Translations under genes and position numbers: made by a program
From: Turnera subulata
Lineage: Eukaryota > Streptophyta > Magnoliopsida > Malpighiales > Passifloraceae
NCBI GenBank assembly: GCA_028386065.3
Contig: JAKUCV010005497.1
Span: 1-64,000, forward strand
Direction: 5' to 3'
Length of the DNA stretch: 64,000 nucleotides
In this document: one piece after another, positions 21,488 to 33,857 of the stretch
Layout: each line of letters starts with the position of its first letter
Position numbering within the stretch: the stretch's first letter is position 1
Notes under the pieces: generated by a model
What the model was told of the DNA's origin: nothing
What the model saw: only the letters and a program-made list of their open reading frames with translations
Databases searched by the model: none

Positions 21488-23318
21488 TGTGAGAACCCAG
21501 AACTTTCTCACCTCGTGACAATCGATGGAGTCGCCACCCATGTTTTATTACCGTGGAAAAACTCAGGAAAAACCAAAGAATAACTCCTTATACCCACAAA
21601 CCAACCAGATTAGCGAACCAAAGACGCCAGACTCGGGGGTTTGGTCATGAATAGGAAGGTATGAGGCACCCCATCCATGCTTGGGCGAAATAATACGCAA
21701 TTTAAGCGAATACTTGTGGTTTGGTGCTTGTGTGCATGTGTTTAAACCAGATTTCCAACAGCATATAATCATCAAAATAGCATGCAAAGCAGAGAAATAA
21801 AAGAACAAAAGAGAAGAGAAAAGGTTAAAACATATTTTGGCTTGCGTCTCCACCACTAGAGACATCCTACGTACCCCGGTGACAGGGTTCAAATCTCACG
21901 TTGTTCTTAGATTGAAAGCAAACACTCAAGCAAACATGTCAGTGTCTTTGTAGCACCGAATCAGCAGTAAAAAAGGCGATTTAGAATCGAAAAGAGTTTA
22001 GAACACTTACCTTGAGTTTCTGGACAGAAACTAGAGTCGCATTGCAGCTGCTTTTAAGCACAACGAACGATCGATTCAGCCTCTGTGCTCAACAGAAACG
22101 TTGTAGATCTTCCTCTTAGCTTTCCAGAGAGTCCTAGATCGCAGCAATCTGATGTCTAGAACTCTAGATATGAATTAATTACCGAGACTGCACGCTGCAG
22201 GAGCCTCTACGCGAGTTCTTCACGTTCTTGACCTCTGGATTGCGAGTGATTGCTCCTAAGCCCTTGAATTAGACTCCTTCCCCGTAAAGACTAATAAGAA
22301 AACACAACTAGAGCAAAACCATGTGAGATTTGAGAGAGAAAAGCAATAGGAATTGAAGAACAAAATCAAATCTAAAGAGTTTCTCCAAGCTAATGCGCTT
22401 TAGGGTGTGTGTCGAGAGAAAATTCGATAAATTGAGTGCTTTACCACTACTCAACGTTGCCGCCCCCCTCTATGTAAACCCTAGAGACCTATATATAGTG
22501 CACAACTCGTCCTTAGGTCGGTTTGGAGCTCCTAGATCAGATTGGAAACAAAATCCTTGACTTGCTCACCAAGTCGGTGCTTTACCTATTTTGTAACCCG
22601 TAACTTCCATGCCAATTTCCACCATGTAGACGAAGAAATAAAACTCTGGTCCCTTCTCCAAAATTCTAGAAAATTATTCTAGTTTTCTGACCTTATAAAG
22701 AAATCCTAAATTGGAATTTTCTAGCTCGTGATATTGCAAAACTAGTGGGCCTAGGTCAGTGCTAGATTTCTGCACGGCTGGGACAACTTTAATCAATTAC
22801 TGCTCTTAATCTACTGGGCCAAAAATTATGCAATTTATATCCATGAAAGCCCTATGAGTCTACTTTCTTCTCCAACTGGTTTCATGTCGATTGGACCCTT
22901 GAAGCTCCCGGAATCGTTAATTAAGTGGGCTGTGCTCGCTGCAGAGAAAGTTGCCAAAATAGGACCACTTAACCGACATGGTGTGGCGGTCATCACGACA
23001 TGACCGCCGTGTCTTGGAGGTCTTCCAGGGATGTCCGCCCGGGCCTGGTGGTCGTTGCGAGATGTTTGCCGGGTCCGGGTTACTGTCCACATATTCCTAT
23101 TTTGTCTGGGTTTTCTATGAATTCCGATTTTTGTGCGCAAAGTCATGATTCTATTCCTTTTCCTTAATTCCATAGCTACACTTTAAGAATCTCTACTATT
23201 CCTTTTGTTTCCACAAAATTGGGTTTTTGAGGCAAATTAAAGTCCAAAAATTAATAAGATTAACCTTGGGCTCTAAAATACAGTAAAAACCATTAGAATA
23301 AAAGTTTGGGTGTTCACA
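21488..23318 (-). repeat. 3' LTR of nested Tat-type element
   Basis: 1831 bp from TGTGAGAACCC to GGGTGTTCACA on the plus strand. A purine-rich tract on the minus strand (ACGAGGGGCATC, 23319-23330) adjoins the right end, so this is the 3' LTR. It is related to LTRs at 42228-43954 and 48774-50603 (shared CCTACGTAC, CACGTAGTTC and GACCGCC palindrome areas). A TATATATAG box lies near 22490 on the minus strand. Confidence 0.8.
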
Positions 23319-23330
23319 GATGCCCCTCGT
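23319..23330 (-). other. Polypurine tract
   Basis: Minus strand ACGAGGGGCATC immediately before the LTR start TGTGAACACCC; second-strand primer position. Confidence 0.6.
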
Positions 23331-23639
23331 TGATGAGGGTCTAAGAATTTAGGCACAAAACAACGCAATTGAACACACAAATTTAGAAAAGAAATAATAC
23401 ACGTGCACATGCTCTTGATTGTGATACCATGATACTTGACAATGCTTACTTGAGGTTTTTCCGTTAGGGATAGAAGATTTCAGTGTTAAGAGAGGATGCT
23501 TGGATCCCAACTATTAACTTACTTTCCAAAATGATGATTTCAACGTTATGAGAGGGAGAATCCCTAACCATTAGCTTACTTTCCAAAAAGATGATTTTAA
23601 CGTTATGAGAGGGAGAATCCCTAGCCATTAGCTTACTTT

Positions 23640-24005
23640 CTAAAGGGGTTGAGACAAAAAGCTTGAGACTAAAGGGTTGAGACTAAAGAGTTGAGACTAA
23701 AGGGTTGAGACCAAAGGGTTGAGGCTAAAGGGTGAGACTAAAGATTGAGACTATAGGGTTGAGACTAAAGGGTTGAGACTAAAGGTGTTGAGACTAAAGG
23801 GTTGAGACTAAAGGATGGGACTAAAGGGTTGAGACTAAAGGGTTGAGGCTAAAGGGTTGAGACTAAAGGTTGAGACTAAAAGTTTGAGACTAAAAGGTTG
23901 AAACTAAAGGTTGAGACTATAGGTTGAGACTAAAGGTTGAGACTAAAAGGTTGAGACTAAAGGTTGAGACTAAAAGGTTGACACTAAAGGGTTGAGACTA
24001 AAGGG
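23640..24005. repeat. Minisatellite, unit about 15 bp (GTTGAGACTAAAGG)
   Basis: About two dozen imperfect head-to-tail copies of a 13-16-bp unit in the spacer of the nested Tat-type element. Unit length varies by one or two bases in the G and A runs. Confidence 0.9.
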
Positions 24006-27000
24006 GTTGCATGGACTCCTTCGCCCTAAGGAAACCGCCTTCCTAAAAGAGACAAGGACACCTCTGTCCTAAAGTTTAAGGATACTTCCATCCTAAAGGA
24101 GACGAGGACACCTCCGTCCTATGGTTTGATATTACATTTGTCATTGAAACATCATGATTTAGGGGTAGCATGCCCCTTATTTTGACGAAGTTCATAGGGT
24201 ACCATGCCCTATTGCATAATCTTTGCGAGAAATATCTAGGGGCATGACCCATTCGAATGTTTAACAAATCATTTGTGATGATGGACTAAGATTTTGAATC
24301 TTTTGATGTGTTCGTGAAAAGAGTTTGTTCTTGCAATTTCAATCTACTTTGCTCAAGGAATCCATGTTCTAAGTGAGTGCATGTAGACGCTTGTAAAGTG
24401 ATGCGTGACTTGATTTGAATGCATGGGGATGATCCTATCTTCTACTTGATATGATTGTTAGCAATGTTTATAACGACTTGAAGATGCAATTTCACAATGG
24501 CGTGCTAATGTGATGCATGCGGGTGCAAATGGAAATGAACTTTGGATAAGAGCATGAACGTGCAAAAGATGATGATCCTTAGAATAGTGCATGTAGATGC
24601 AAAAGGGAATGATTCTTATAATGATGCATGAAAATGCAAAGGGAGTAGATTCTTGATGCATATGATTACGAAAGGGGATTGACTATAGTTTGTATGATGC
24701 ATGTGAATGCAAAGGGAATGCCCCTAGGATGAATGAGGAAATTGGATATTAGTTTCTATGATGAATGCATGATGCATGATGGTTATGAATGAGTTGTAAC
24801 CTAGAAGGTATTGCCTTAAAGACGAAAAGGAATGTATATAGCCTAAGCGACTTCAAGGGGGGTGTATAGCCTAATCGAGTAAAAGGGAAGATCAAGCGAA
24901 TATATCCTAAGGGATATAGTTTAAGCGACTGAAAAGGAGGACCTAGAGGGCTTATACTAAGAGGACATAGTCTAAGGGACTAAAAGAAGGGATCAAGAGA
25001 GCCTATCCTAAGAGGACATGGTCTAAGAGACTAACAAGAGAAAACTTAGAGGATCTATCCTAAGAGGACATGGTGCAAGAGAAAAAAAAGGGATCAAGTG
25101 AGCCTATCCTAAGAGGACATGGTCTAAGAGACTAAAAGAAAGGTTAAGAACCAGAATCGCTATAATGGGTGTTCATCTACCAAACTTGGATTTGGAAGGA
25201 ATGACCTAGAGGATATAACCTAGAGATTGGGCGACGGATAAGAATTCAAGAGCTAAAGAGCTAAATGATAAAACTCGTGGAGGGATGCCCCTAGTTTCTA
25301 GACGATGTATGAGGATGCTCCTATTTATGCATGATGAGGTTATTGGCATGTCAATGCCCCTAATTTCTACACGATGAGTGTGGATGCACAAGAGAAGTTT
25401 CTATCATTTATGATGCATGAGAATGCAAAAGGGAATGCTCCTATTCTTATGATGCATGAAAATACAAAAGGGGATGCCCCTAGTATGATGCATGAATGTC
25501 ATGAGATTTTGAAAAAAAACGAGTCAAAGTGCATTTTAAAGAATGAGGAGAGTTTATTCCATCAAAATAATGTATTTCATTTGAAGAGTTTCTCAAGAAA
25601 AGAAATATAGAATCTTTGACAACCGTGAATGCAGGTTTCAAATTCGACAAGGATCCCATGGGTGGACATAACTTCTAAGCATAATCAAAGGTAGGTGAGG
25701 ACTTGACTATTCAAATGATTGTGACCAGATGTTCAGGAGCTTCTTGATTTGAGCAAGGTGCGCTTGGAGCACTATCAGAGGGAGCCGAGGGCCATTTAAG
25801 CATGATGAATCTTGGTGGAATGCCAGAAGAAATCGAGAACCGTTAGAAGCAAATTGACTTGGGAGCGATCTCAGGAAAGCAAGTAGAAGGAGAGCAAAAC
25901 CGGTAAGTGTCGATGCCGAATCTTAGAAGCTTCATGAACATATCACGACCGTAGGATGTTTGAAGATGGAGCAATGATTGACCGCTTGCCACCTTGTAGA
26001 GATATGTGCCCCATGATAGAGATGATAACACTCTAAAGAGTCCAAATAAATCTAGCCTTTGAGTATCCTTGTGGCATAATTAACTTGAGATGCAATCACA
26101 AACTCCATTTTTGTCCATTGAACCAACCTAAGAACCGATTAGACCGGGCCCGTTATTGGGTTGCCTACGTACCTGTGAATATAGGGTGTGAAGTGTTTGG
26201 TTTTGAAGCGATGATGATGCATCGGAGGATAAAGGTGATGATTTTAATTATATGGGTCGAGTGTTTGGTGAAATGGCAGGATGGTGTTTAGAGATGAATA
26301 CTTGTCCTTTTTATGAGGCTTGTGGTGATTGGATATTTGTCTCGTTAATTAAGTCTGGCTTAATAAGTTGATATGTGGAGATCACTTCCTCGTTTTTTCT
26401 CTCTTTTTTTTTAAAATTTTCGTTTTTTCTCTTATTTTGCGTATGGCGCTAAACATGCTTGAACCAAGTGAAAGTGCAAACATTTTTTATGCATTGATCT
26501 TATTGGATATATTGAAAATGAGGTACCATTGCACTTATCATAGAAAAATCCTTTGATAAAATTTCTTAAGTAATCTTGGAAGAGGGTATGGTAATGGAAA
26601 GAAATATAATGATAGCCTTAGAGGTTTCAAAGAGTTGAGGTGGATAGATGCGAGTAGACAAAGAAGAATAGGCTATCATAGGCTCAATTGAGTTATGTAA
26701 GCGATAACGATGGAAGGTAGCCTTTTTGTTGGCTTGTTGGTTTAAACAAAGAATGCCTAAATCATCTCTTTCATTGAGCGTCCATTAAAATTCGTTTTGA
26801 AAAGTTCTGAAAATTTGTTCTAGGAAATATATGTTGACATCGAGTTTCCAAAAAAAAATAGTGTGCAAAAAAAATGTCAAGCGAGTAATACTTATACGAT
26901 TTTGAAAAATAAGTCCCATGGGCAAATTCCAAAACTTAACTCCACAATTATAAATAGACATTCTCAGAAAGATCAATAGGTCTTTACAAAGGGTTGTAAT

Positions 27001-27658
27001 GGGCTTGGGTAATGTTTGATCAAGAAAAGATATATAAGGATTCAAAGTTCAAAGATTCACTTAAGAAAGAAGTGCGATGAGCATTATAAAGGAAAATTCT
27101 CAAAGTGCAAGTTTTGAAATGACATCCATATTGTGATCATGAAAAAGAATTCATCTTGTTTCAAGCCTACTTGATGGCGCATACATTGTTTTTGAATTTT
27201 TTTCTTTTTTTTTCTTGTTTCTTTTTTTTTCTTTTTTCGAGGAAAGTGACCTTGAGTGTGATGTAGTTATGGGACGCCGGATCTATTTTTGGGAACAATT
27301 TTACGAGACTATAGTTTGGATTGGACAAGCGCTTGAATTGATTTGGTAATTTGGACAAGTATTCAAAATGGGTGAGGTGAGGAAAGGATTATATTCTCGG
27401 GATCAGGTCTCCGTAGTTCGTTGGAAAGGATTCCGGGGTTGGGCCAATGGACTTTCATGAAGTTTGTCAAATGCGTATGCACACTTAAAATGAGGGAATG
27501 TAGAATTGATTATTCTTGAAAAGATCAAAAATACATTTATTCAAATGCTTGAAAATAAAGTGCGTCTAACATGATTAAATCACTACTTTATTGAATTTCG
27601 GACTCTAAAGATGATAGATAAAATTTCTCTCTCAAGGACATGACCTTTGATTCTTTCA
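24006..27658 (-). other. Repeat-bearing non-coding spacer of the nested Tat-type element
   Basis: No supported coding region. It has dispersed short repeats: GACGAGGACACCTCCGTCC-type words (24010-24120), GGGTAGCATGCCCC (24160-24215), GATGCATGAAAATGCAAA words (24500-25500), and a block of about 70 bp with CTATCCTAAGAGGACATGG and GTCTAAGAGACTAA repeated four times (24940-25140). It resembles the spacer at 228-1169 and would lie between pol and the 3' LTR in a complete element. T-rich runs at 26395-26420 and 27190-27240 are low complexity. Confidence 0.5.
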
Positions 27659-28528
27659 TCAATACAAACGCTTAGTCGCGATGATTATACCCATGTCAAT
27701 CAAGTTCTGAATGGTGTGGCACAAACAGATGCAATCGGCGGTGATATGCCCATATATTTGATGAAATTCACAATACTTGCTTTGGTCAAGATTCGGGTTC
27801 CGATTGGTTGGTGGCTTCAAAGGTTTCAGTAACCCACTTTCTTGGCATATCTTGAACTTTTTTCCCCCTAACATATATAACGGAGTGAACTTCCTTTTTG
27901 CTAGAGGCACAATCTCTTTCTTTGATACTTCAAAATCGTGGGGTGGCTCCAACTTGAGAGATGGAAGTGCAGCATTGGCGGTGCAAGTCGGTCTGCCCCC
28001 AAGATTAGGGAAGAGTGTCGGTCAGTACAAATCACCCTTTTGAGCTTCATCCTCAAATACCTCTTCGAGCCTCTTGCATTTAGCGACTTCCTTCTCGGAA
28101 GGTGACACCCTTGTGTTTTCCTCCATTGGTGTGGCTACATTGGTATGCTTGAGTTTAAACTCCTTAGTGTCTTGCCCCTCTAGTGTGGCCATCCTCCGCT
28201 TCAAGTCTTCTAGTTCGCGCACCCGTTGTCCATTCACCTTGTGACCTAGGAATTCTTGTTCCATTGGCTCCTTGGAACGTCCATGGTTGGTGCGCGGCTT
28301 CTCATCAACTCGTCTCCTTGGCTTAATCACCAAGTCATTTCGGTTCATGTTCGTGAGTGCAAATTCCAAAAGTTGCCCCTTGAAGGTTGACGAAAATTTC
28401 GGATGGATGGGTCCCTTAGCACCTTGCTCACTAGTCTTGGGCACATTCACGGTTTCGGTCAAAGTTTTCACCATCTCTGATGCAAATAAGGAGCCTTCAA
28501 GAACCATTGGAGAGGATGATGGTGCCAT
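27659..28528 (-). pseudogene. Tat-type gypsy gag fragment
   Basis: Two minus-strand open pieces. The upstream one (28528-28022) has FKGQLLEFALTNMNRNDLVI and a coiled E/K-rich stretch. The downstream one (27952-27659) has a zinc-finger-like CEFHQIYGHITADC followed by HTIQNLIDMG, the Gag C-terminus of Tat/Retand/Ogre-type elements. A frame break lies between them. Upstream gag sequence is missing because unrelated gypsy sequence starts by about 28537. Confidence 0.75.
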
Positions 28529-29410
28529 GGCACTTCCTCAAGGTCCAATTACAAGAGCAAGATCAAAGATGCTCAAGAATCAGCTCTTGGTTCGCATTCA
28601 AGCATTCTTAAACAAAGAGTTGCACGAAGACATCCTGATCAAGCTTGGAGAGAAGCTGAAACAGAAGCTCGTTTATTTGCTGTCAATTAAGGAGTAATTG
28701 ACTCAAGAGCATTATTGGGGCCTAGTCGACATTGGCTGCTGTCTATTAGGGCCAAGTCGACATATCTTTAGTTTTACAATTTAAGGTTGCCGAATTTTAT
28801 AATAAACTCTCTTTTATGAATTTGGCTTGGGTTATGTTTTTTTTTTTAATTATATTGTTGGGTCAAGTCCAATATTAATTAGTTGGTTAATTTGGGCTTA
28901 AGAAATTTGGGGTTTTATTTGTAAGGTTTTAATTAGTGTCCAATTAATGTGGGCTCAATTAAAAACCAGGTTCCATTAGGGTTAGGGTTTTGGCCAAATC
29001 TTGTCCAAACTAGGGTTTAGGGTTTCGGTACTTAGTGAGGCCGACCTAGGGTTATTAGGTTTAGTATAAATATGTTCTTTTATGGCTGTTGCAAAGGTTA
29101 GACATTCAGGAAAATAAAAATTACGGTTTCTCTTAAGAGAGTTTCTTTTCTGTTTGAGTGATTCAAACAAATCCTTGAGTGCTGATGCTCTTGGAAACCT
29201 TGAGTGCTGATTCTCTAGGTTTATTCTAGGGATTTAGAATAACTTTTCAGGTTTGCAATTCTGTGGTGTAATTCTGATTTCTTAGTTGCTAACGTTTGAC
29301 TCTCTTGCTGATTAAGGTTTCAATTGTTGGCGCATTCTTGTGTGTTAAAGCCTTATTGTTTCTTTCATGCTGATTTGGGAGGAATAACGGGTTGAGATTC
29401 ACTCCAGAAT
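28529..29410 (+). mobile_element. 3' end of a different gypsy element with partial LTR
   Basis: On the plus strand the end of a polyprotein (LPQGPITRARSKML ... LSIKE, stop at 28697) has the GPxTRAR motif common at the C-terminus of plant gypsy polyproteins. The following DNA has a TATA-like GTATAAATATG near 29060 and ends abruptly at 29410, where the Tat-type LTR fragment begins. It is probably a 3' pol end plus truncated LTR; the clade is not certain, and the 28480-28540 junction is approximate. Confidence 0.5.
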
Positions 29411-31099
29411 AACCAAAGAATAACTCCTTATACCCACAAAGCAACCAGATTAGCGAACCAAAGACGCCAGACTCGGGGGTTCATCATGAATAGGTAGGTA
29501 TGAGGCACCCCATCCATGCTTGGGCGAAATAATATGCAATTTAAGCGAATACTTGTGTTTTGGTGCTTGTGTGCATGTGTGTAAACCAGATTTCCAACAG
29601 CATATAATCATCAAAATAGCATGCAAAGCAGAGAATTTAAAGAACAAAAGAGAAGAGAAAAGGTTAAAACATAATTTGGCTTGCGTCTCCACCACTAGAG
29701 ACATCCTACGTACCCCGGCGACCGGGTTCAAAGCTCACGTAGTTCTTAGATTGAAAGCAAACACTCAATCAAACATGTCAGTACCGTCATAGCATCGAAT
29801 CAGCAGTAAACAAGGCGATTTAGAAACGAAAAGAGTTTAGAACACTTACCTTGAGTTTCTGGACAGAAACTAGTGTCACCTTGCAGCTGGTTTTAAGCGC
29901 ACCAAACGATCGATTCAGCCTCTGAGCTCAACAGAAAAGTTGTAGATCTTCCTCTCCGATTTCTAGAGAGTCTAAAATCATGGAAATCTGAGGGCTAGAA
30001 CTCTATATATGAATTAATTACCGAGACTGCACGCTGCAGGAGCCTTTACGCTAGTTCTTCACGTTCTTGACCTCGGGATTGCGAGTGATTGCTCCTAAGC
30101 CCTTGAATTAGACTCCTTCTCTGTAAAGACTAATAAGAAAATACAACTAGAGCAAAACCACGTGAGATCTGAGAGAGAAAAACAATAGGAATTGAAGAAC
30201 AAAATCAAATCTAAAGAGTTTCTCCAAGCTAATGCGCTTTAGGGTGTGTGTCGAGAGAAAATTCGATAAATTGAGTGCTTTACCACTACTCAACGTTGCC
30301 CCCCCCCTCTCTGTAAACCCTAGAGACCTATATATAGTGCACAACTCGTCCTTTGGTCGGTTTGGAGCTCCTAGATCAGATTGGAAACAAAATCCTTGAC
30401 TTGCTCACCAAGTCGGTGCTTTACCTGTTTTGTAACCTGTAACTTGCATGCCAATTTCCACCTTGTAGATGAAGAAATCAAACTCTTGGCCCTTCTTAAA
30501 AGTTCTAGAAAATTCTTCTAGCTTTCTGACCATATAAAAAATCCTAAATTGGAATTTTGTAGCTCGAGATATCGCAAAACTTGTGGGCCTAGGTCAGTGC
30601 TAGATTTCTGCACGGCTGGGCCAAATTTAATCAATTACTGCTCTTAATCTACTGGGTCAAAAACTATGCAATTTATATCTATGAAAGCCCTATGAGTCTA
30701 ATTTTGTCTCCAACTAGTTTCATATCGATTGGACTCCTAGAGCTCCCGAAATCGTTAATTAAGTGGGTTGTGCTCGCTGCAGAGAAAGTTGCCAAAATAG
30801 GACCACTTAAACGACATGGCATGGCGGTCATCACGACATGACCGCCATGTCATGGCGGTCTTCCAAGGATGTCCGCCCGGGCCTGGTGGTCGTTGCGAGA
30901 TGTCCGCCGGGTCCGGGTTACTGTTCACATTATTCCTATTTTGTCCGGGTTTTCTATGAATTCCGATTTTTATGCGCAAAGTCAGGATTCTATTCCTTTT
31001 CCTTAATTCCATAGCTACACTCTAAGAATCTCTATTATTCCTCTTGTTTCCATAAAATTGGGTTTCTAAGGCAAATTAAAGTCCAAAAATTAATAAGAT
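29411..31099 (-). repeat. Partial 5' LTR of nested Tat-type element
   Basis: Aligns with 21571-23260 of the left LTR along its length with modest differences. It lacks 83 bp at one end and 58 bp at the other, so it does not contain either terminus. It includes a GACCGCCATG / CATGGCGGTC inverted repeat at 30840-30860. Confidence 0.85.
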
Positions 31100-31127
31100 G
31101 ATAATCGATGGAGTTCATTAACTGAAA

Positions 31128-33857
31128 GTGAACGAAAAAGCTGCAAAAGGAAGGAGTTCATTGAATGAAAGTGGCCGGTTTCTTCCCCTCCACAAAACCC
31201 GTGACTACCTCTCTCCACCATTATCCACTTCCTTTTTAACTTCCAATTTCAGTTTTGCATTCAAACACATTAACTCACAAACCCTAAAATTTCTCGCCAT
31301 CATGAAGACAAACATGGGCAAAGGAAAAGCGTTGAGACAAACCCCCACAAAACAAAAACCACCAAAACCGTCGGCACCTCCTAAAGGAAGAACTAAGATG
31401 GCTGCTGTCTTCAAGAAGTCCTCAACACCGAAAAAGAAAAAGGGGAAAGAAACTGGAGCAAGTGCAAGCCCTGAATTCTCTTCACCAGAAAGAGAGGCTG
31501 CTGTCCAAATCGACAAACTTAAGCTTGGTCCACAGTCTGAATTTGCACAACACAAAGAAGCCATGGTTCCTCCAAAGGAAGGATCTGAATCCAATGTCCA
31601 TGACTTCAATCCTGAAGAAATACCACCGGGTAATATCCTTGATACTGGGGTTATGATATCTGCTCCTTTTAGTGTTCGTGTCTCAAGTTCTGGGGAAGTT
31701 TATGTTGCTGAGAAAACTATGTTAGGATCCCTAGAAACAAAATCGGATGCTGGAAATATTGTTGTTGACAGTGTTGTTATGAGTGTTGAAAAAGGGGCTA
31801 AATTGGATTTAAGGATTAAATCTTTGGGTGAGCCTAGATCTGTTAGTGAGTGTTCTGGTTCTTCAAAAACCAAAAATGATGTGCTATCTGAGTTTGTGAG
31901 ATCGTTGGTACCATCTCCGAGAATAGATGCTGAGGTTTTTTATGTTGAGAAGATGAAGCAACTAGGGGGAGTTCTAGAAAATATAAAGGAAGACTCTGTT
32001 GCTGCGAATAGAAAAAATTTGGCTGTTGTGCGAGCCAAATCTGCAAGTCCTATAAAAAGGAGTCTGGTTGATGATGAAACCAGATCAGAAGATCCAAAGA
32101 ATGTAGAAGCTGTTGGGAAGAGCATAGAGAATGCTGATGAAATCCCTCTCGGGATTCCAATTCTAGAAGATGATGAAGCCAAGAAGGACTTGGTTCAAGC
32201 TGTAGAGATTGGAAGAGAAGCGGTTGACAAGGCAGAAGAGGAAATTGTTGAAAATCAAGGCCTGCTTCCTGAAGAGAAGGATGAGAATGTGCTGCTAGAA
32301 GGAGATCTGGCTCAACCAGAGACCAAATCTAATGCTGAGAAAGTTGTTCCAAAAACTGAAGCAGAAAAAGAGGCTGAGAGCTCAAAAACCAAATCCGATG
32401 CACCCAGACCAAAACTGCCAAAGCACCTATCTCAGACTCCAACCACTCAAACATCAAGAGCTTGACTTGTCAGGCCAAGCACACGTGCCCAAACTGTGTT
32501 TGGAAGAGGGGGAAAGAAGCTCGAAGAGAAAATTGTTGAAGTTGAATCTGATGATGATCAAAGTGATAACTCTCCTGTAGACGATGGTGACAAAAGCTCC
32601 AAAAAGAGAAAGAGGAGTGATGAAGACAAAAAGCAGTCTGATGATGATTTGGCTGATGAAGAGCCAAATGACAGTGACAAAGAGCATGAGGGAAGCGACA
32701 AGGCACAGAAGTCTGATGATGAACCGGAAAGCGTCTCAGACAAGAAAGGATCTAATGATGAGTCTGACAAAGGAGGTGACCATGATGATGATGATAAGGA
32801 TGATGATGAGGAAGACAAGGAAGAAGACGATGATAAAGAGACAAAGGTTGAGGAAGAATCTGAAAAAGAGGTAGAGACTACTCCAACTCCAGCCAAAAGA
32901 AAGCTCAAGGCTTTGACCAAATCTAAATCTAGCAAGAAGGCCAAGAAGAAGTACTTTACACATACTCCTACCTGCACAATGGTTCTAAGTGTCTTTGAGG
33001 GAATCGGTGTATCCAAATTGTTGAAGGATGCGAAGCTCACCACTTTGGTCACCTTGAAGGAACAAGGGTATGAAGCTTTGATGAAGGACTTCTATGATAA
33101 CAAAACTGTGGAGTATGGGAATGATGGCCTGCTCACTTGCATCAAAATGAAGATCAAAGGGAAGAAGAATACAATGACAGCCGAGATGATCTGTGATTTG
33201 TTAAAGATGAAATCAAGGAAGAAAAGGTTTTATGACTTTGCTTCTGGAACTCCAATCAACATCCCGAAGACTCCCTGTCACTCCAAGCCGAATATGCTTC
33301 TCTTTGGGAGCACCAAATCTGGCAATTACAATGCCTTGAAGCCAAGAGAAAGAGCTCTGATGTACACTCTTACTAGGGTCATCATGCCAAGGAAGAATTC
33401 TCGCACAATGATCAAGAAACTTGATCAATGGATCATTGCATGCCTTATCGGGAAATCTTCTTTCTGCTTTGGAACTCTTATTCTCCATCACATGGGCATC
33501 TACAAGGAACATTCTCATGGTGCACTCATTACCTTGCTGGCTAAACAATTGAAGATCAAGCCCACTACTGAGGATAAGCCGATTAGGCTCAAGGAAATCA
33601 ATGCTGATACTCTAGTCAAGAAGTCTATCAAGCCAAATCCGGAAGGGGAATACTCTATGACCAAATCTGGAGCTGGAAAGGATCACAAACTTGAGGAACT
33701 GACTGTTCTGGTTATTGGAATGAAGGATGAGATCAGTGAGCTGACGGAAGAACTTGGTTCCATGAAGGGCCAAATGAAGAAGTTCCAGACCAAGACACTT
33801 GAGAAACTTGACCAAATCATTGCTGCTATGCCTCAAGATGATTCTGATGAAGATTGA
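31128..33857 (+). pseudogene. Extra ORF of the copia family (env-position ORF), one in-frame stop
   Basis: One frame of about 909 codons runs from 31128 to 33857, broken only by TGA at 32463-32465 (codon 446). The better start is ATG 31302, after which a lysine/proline-rich basic start follows. Then come a long E/K/S-rich part, a strongly acidic D/E/K tract at about residues 470-585, a globular block at about 608-807 (KKYFTHTPTCTMVL, LKPRERALMYTLTRVIMPRK) and a short C-terminal coiled coil (about 855-892) ending in DDSDED. The position is that of the env-like ORF of SIRE elements, but I see no signal peptide or membrane span. The block resembles the putative plant transposon protein domain (Pfam PF20167) by inference. 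Copies B and C carry the same ORF. Confidence 0.75.

Larger units (their letters stand above)
21488..31099 (-). mobile_element. Internally deleted Tat-type gypsy element nested in copy A
   Basis: A full LTR at the left (21488-23318), repeat-rich spacer, a gag fragment (27659-28528) and a partial second LTR (29411-31099), all reading on the minus strand. No RT, RNase H or integrase is found between gag and spacer, so pol is deleted. Between gag and the right LTR lies 28537-29410 from a different gypsy element on the plus strand. The right end does not reach the LTR terminus and no target duplication can be matched with CCAAC at 21483-21487, so the right side has been rearranged. Confidence 0.7.

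Noticed and set aside
23640..24005. CRISPR-like array.
   Set aside because: Units are contiguous with no unique spacers, and the setting is a plant retrotransposon.
32558..33052. Serine-rich minus-strand frame (also at 36039-36323 on the plus strand).
   Set aside because: It is the complement of the acidic GAT/GAA-rich tract of the extra ORF; no independent evidence.
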